NCBI GenBank assembly: GCA_014237955.1
Contig: JABABY010000114.1
Coordinates: forward strand, 1-6,691
From: Planctomycetota bacterium
GTDB lineage: Bacteria > Planctomycetota > Planctomycetia > Pirellulales > UBA7805
Direction: 5' to 3'
Length of the DNA: 6,691 nt
Under the pieces are notes generated by a model that was given only the letters and a program-made list of their open reading frames with translations, searched no databases and was not told where the DNA came from. The number at the start of each line of letters is the position of its first letter. Within the stretch, counting starts at the first letter, position 1. The position numbers were made by a program, and so were the translations under genes. Below, one piece after another: positions 6,636 through 6,691 of the stretch.

Positions 6636-6691
6636 ATACATTTGGCGATAATCCCGTAGCTGCAAAAGATTTTCCAATTTTTTGTAATGCA
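6596..6691 (+). CDS. Possible partial gene overlapping the 3' end of the efflux gene
   Basis: A frame different from that of the efflux gene opens with an ATG at 6596, overlaps it by 40 bases and stays open to the end of the window: 32 codons, beginning MDATNANAKPIPVN and continuing TFGDNPVAAKDF. After the efflux stop at 6635 it is the only plus-strand frame without a stop. Overlapping starts are common in operons, and TolC-type genes are often followed by an HlyD/RND adaptor gene, so a continuing operon is plausible. The visible residues show no signal peptide, membrane segment or domain I recognise, and no Shine-Dalgarno site precedes the ATG. With so few codons, an open frame by chance is possible. 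Confidence 0.38.
   Translation, partial: MDATNANAKPIPVNTFGDNPVAAKDFPIFCNA

Noticed and set aside
1..6691. CRISPR array, insertion sequence, tRNA or rRNA, toxin-antitoxin or defence genes
   Set aside because: I looked for regularly spaced repeats, terminal inverted repeats with a transposase, cloverleaf-like segments and small paired genes, and found none.

Overview
The window carries four complete protein genes and part of a fifth. It looks like ordinary chromosomal housekeeping DNA from a moderate-GC Gram-negative-type bacterium. I think a planctomycete (Pirellulales-like) is most likely. The outer-membrane efflux protein has the long N-terminal region and 'SLADAIK.TLANS...FDATFSSSLFW' style I associate with planctomycete TolC homologues. 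The short TPR membrane protein also has an N-terminus I associate with that group, and two of the genes have no recognisable ribosome binding site. This placement rests on remembered family style and was not searched.

Layout. Positions 1-181 are an AT-rich edge with no gene I can defend. On the minus strand, positions 182-2145 form a two-gene transcription unit: a membrane-anchored TPR protein (1216-2145), then an RluD-type 23S rRNA pseudouridine synthase (182 to about 1171, possibly 1207). The second gene begins within about 8-45 bases of the end of the first. A good sigma70-like promoter (TTGACC, 18 bases, TATACT) lies upstream of the TPR gene. Together with a Shine-Dalgarno sequence, it fixes that gene's start at 2145 rather than at the much longer upstream open frame. 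Divergently, on the plus strand, is a complete UvrD/PcrA/Rep-type superfamily 1A DNA helicase (2347-4443). A 320-base gap with two candidate hairpins follows. Next is a TolC-family outer-membrane efflux lipoprotein candidate (4764-6635). Its last 40 bases overlap the start of a further open frame (6596 onward) that runs off the window.

How the genes relate. The pseudouridine synthase (ribosome maturation), the helicase (DNA repair or replication restart) and the TPR protein (possible inner-membrane chaperone or Sec accessory role) are separate housekeeping functions. The efflux protein probably begins a new operon that continues past the right edge, where an inner-membrane adaptor would be the usual partner. 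I see no mobile element, CRISPR array, tRNA or rRNA, toxin-antitoxin pair or defence cassette, and no sign of a new biological system. The points worth checking are start-site choices, the overlapping partial frame, the acidic tail of the TPR protein and the long TolC N-terminus.
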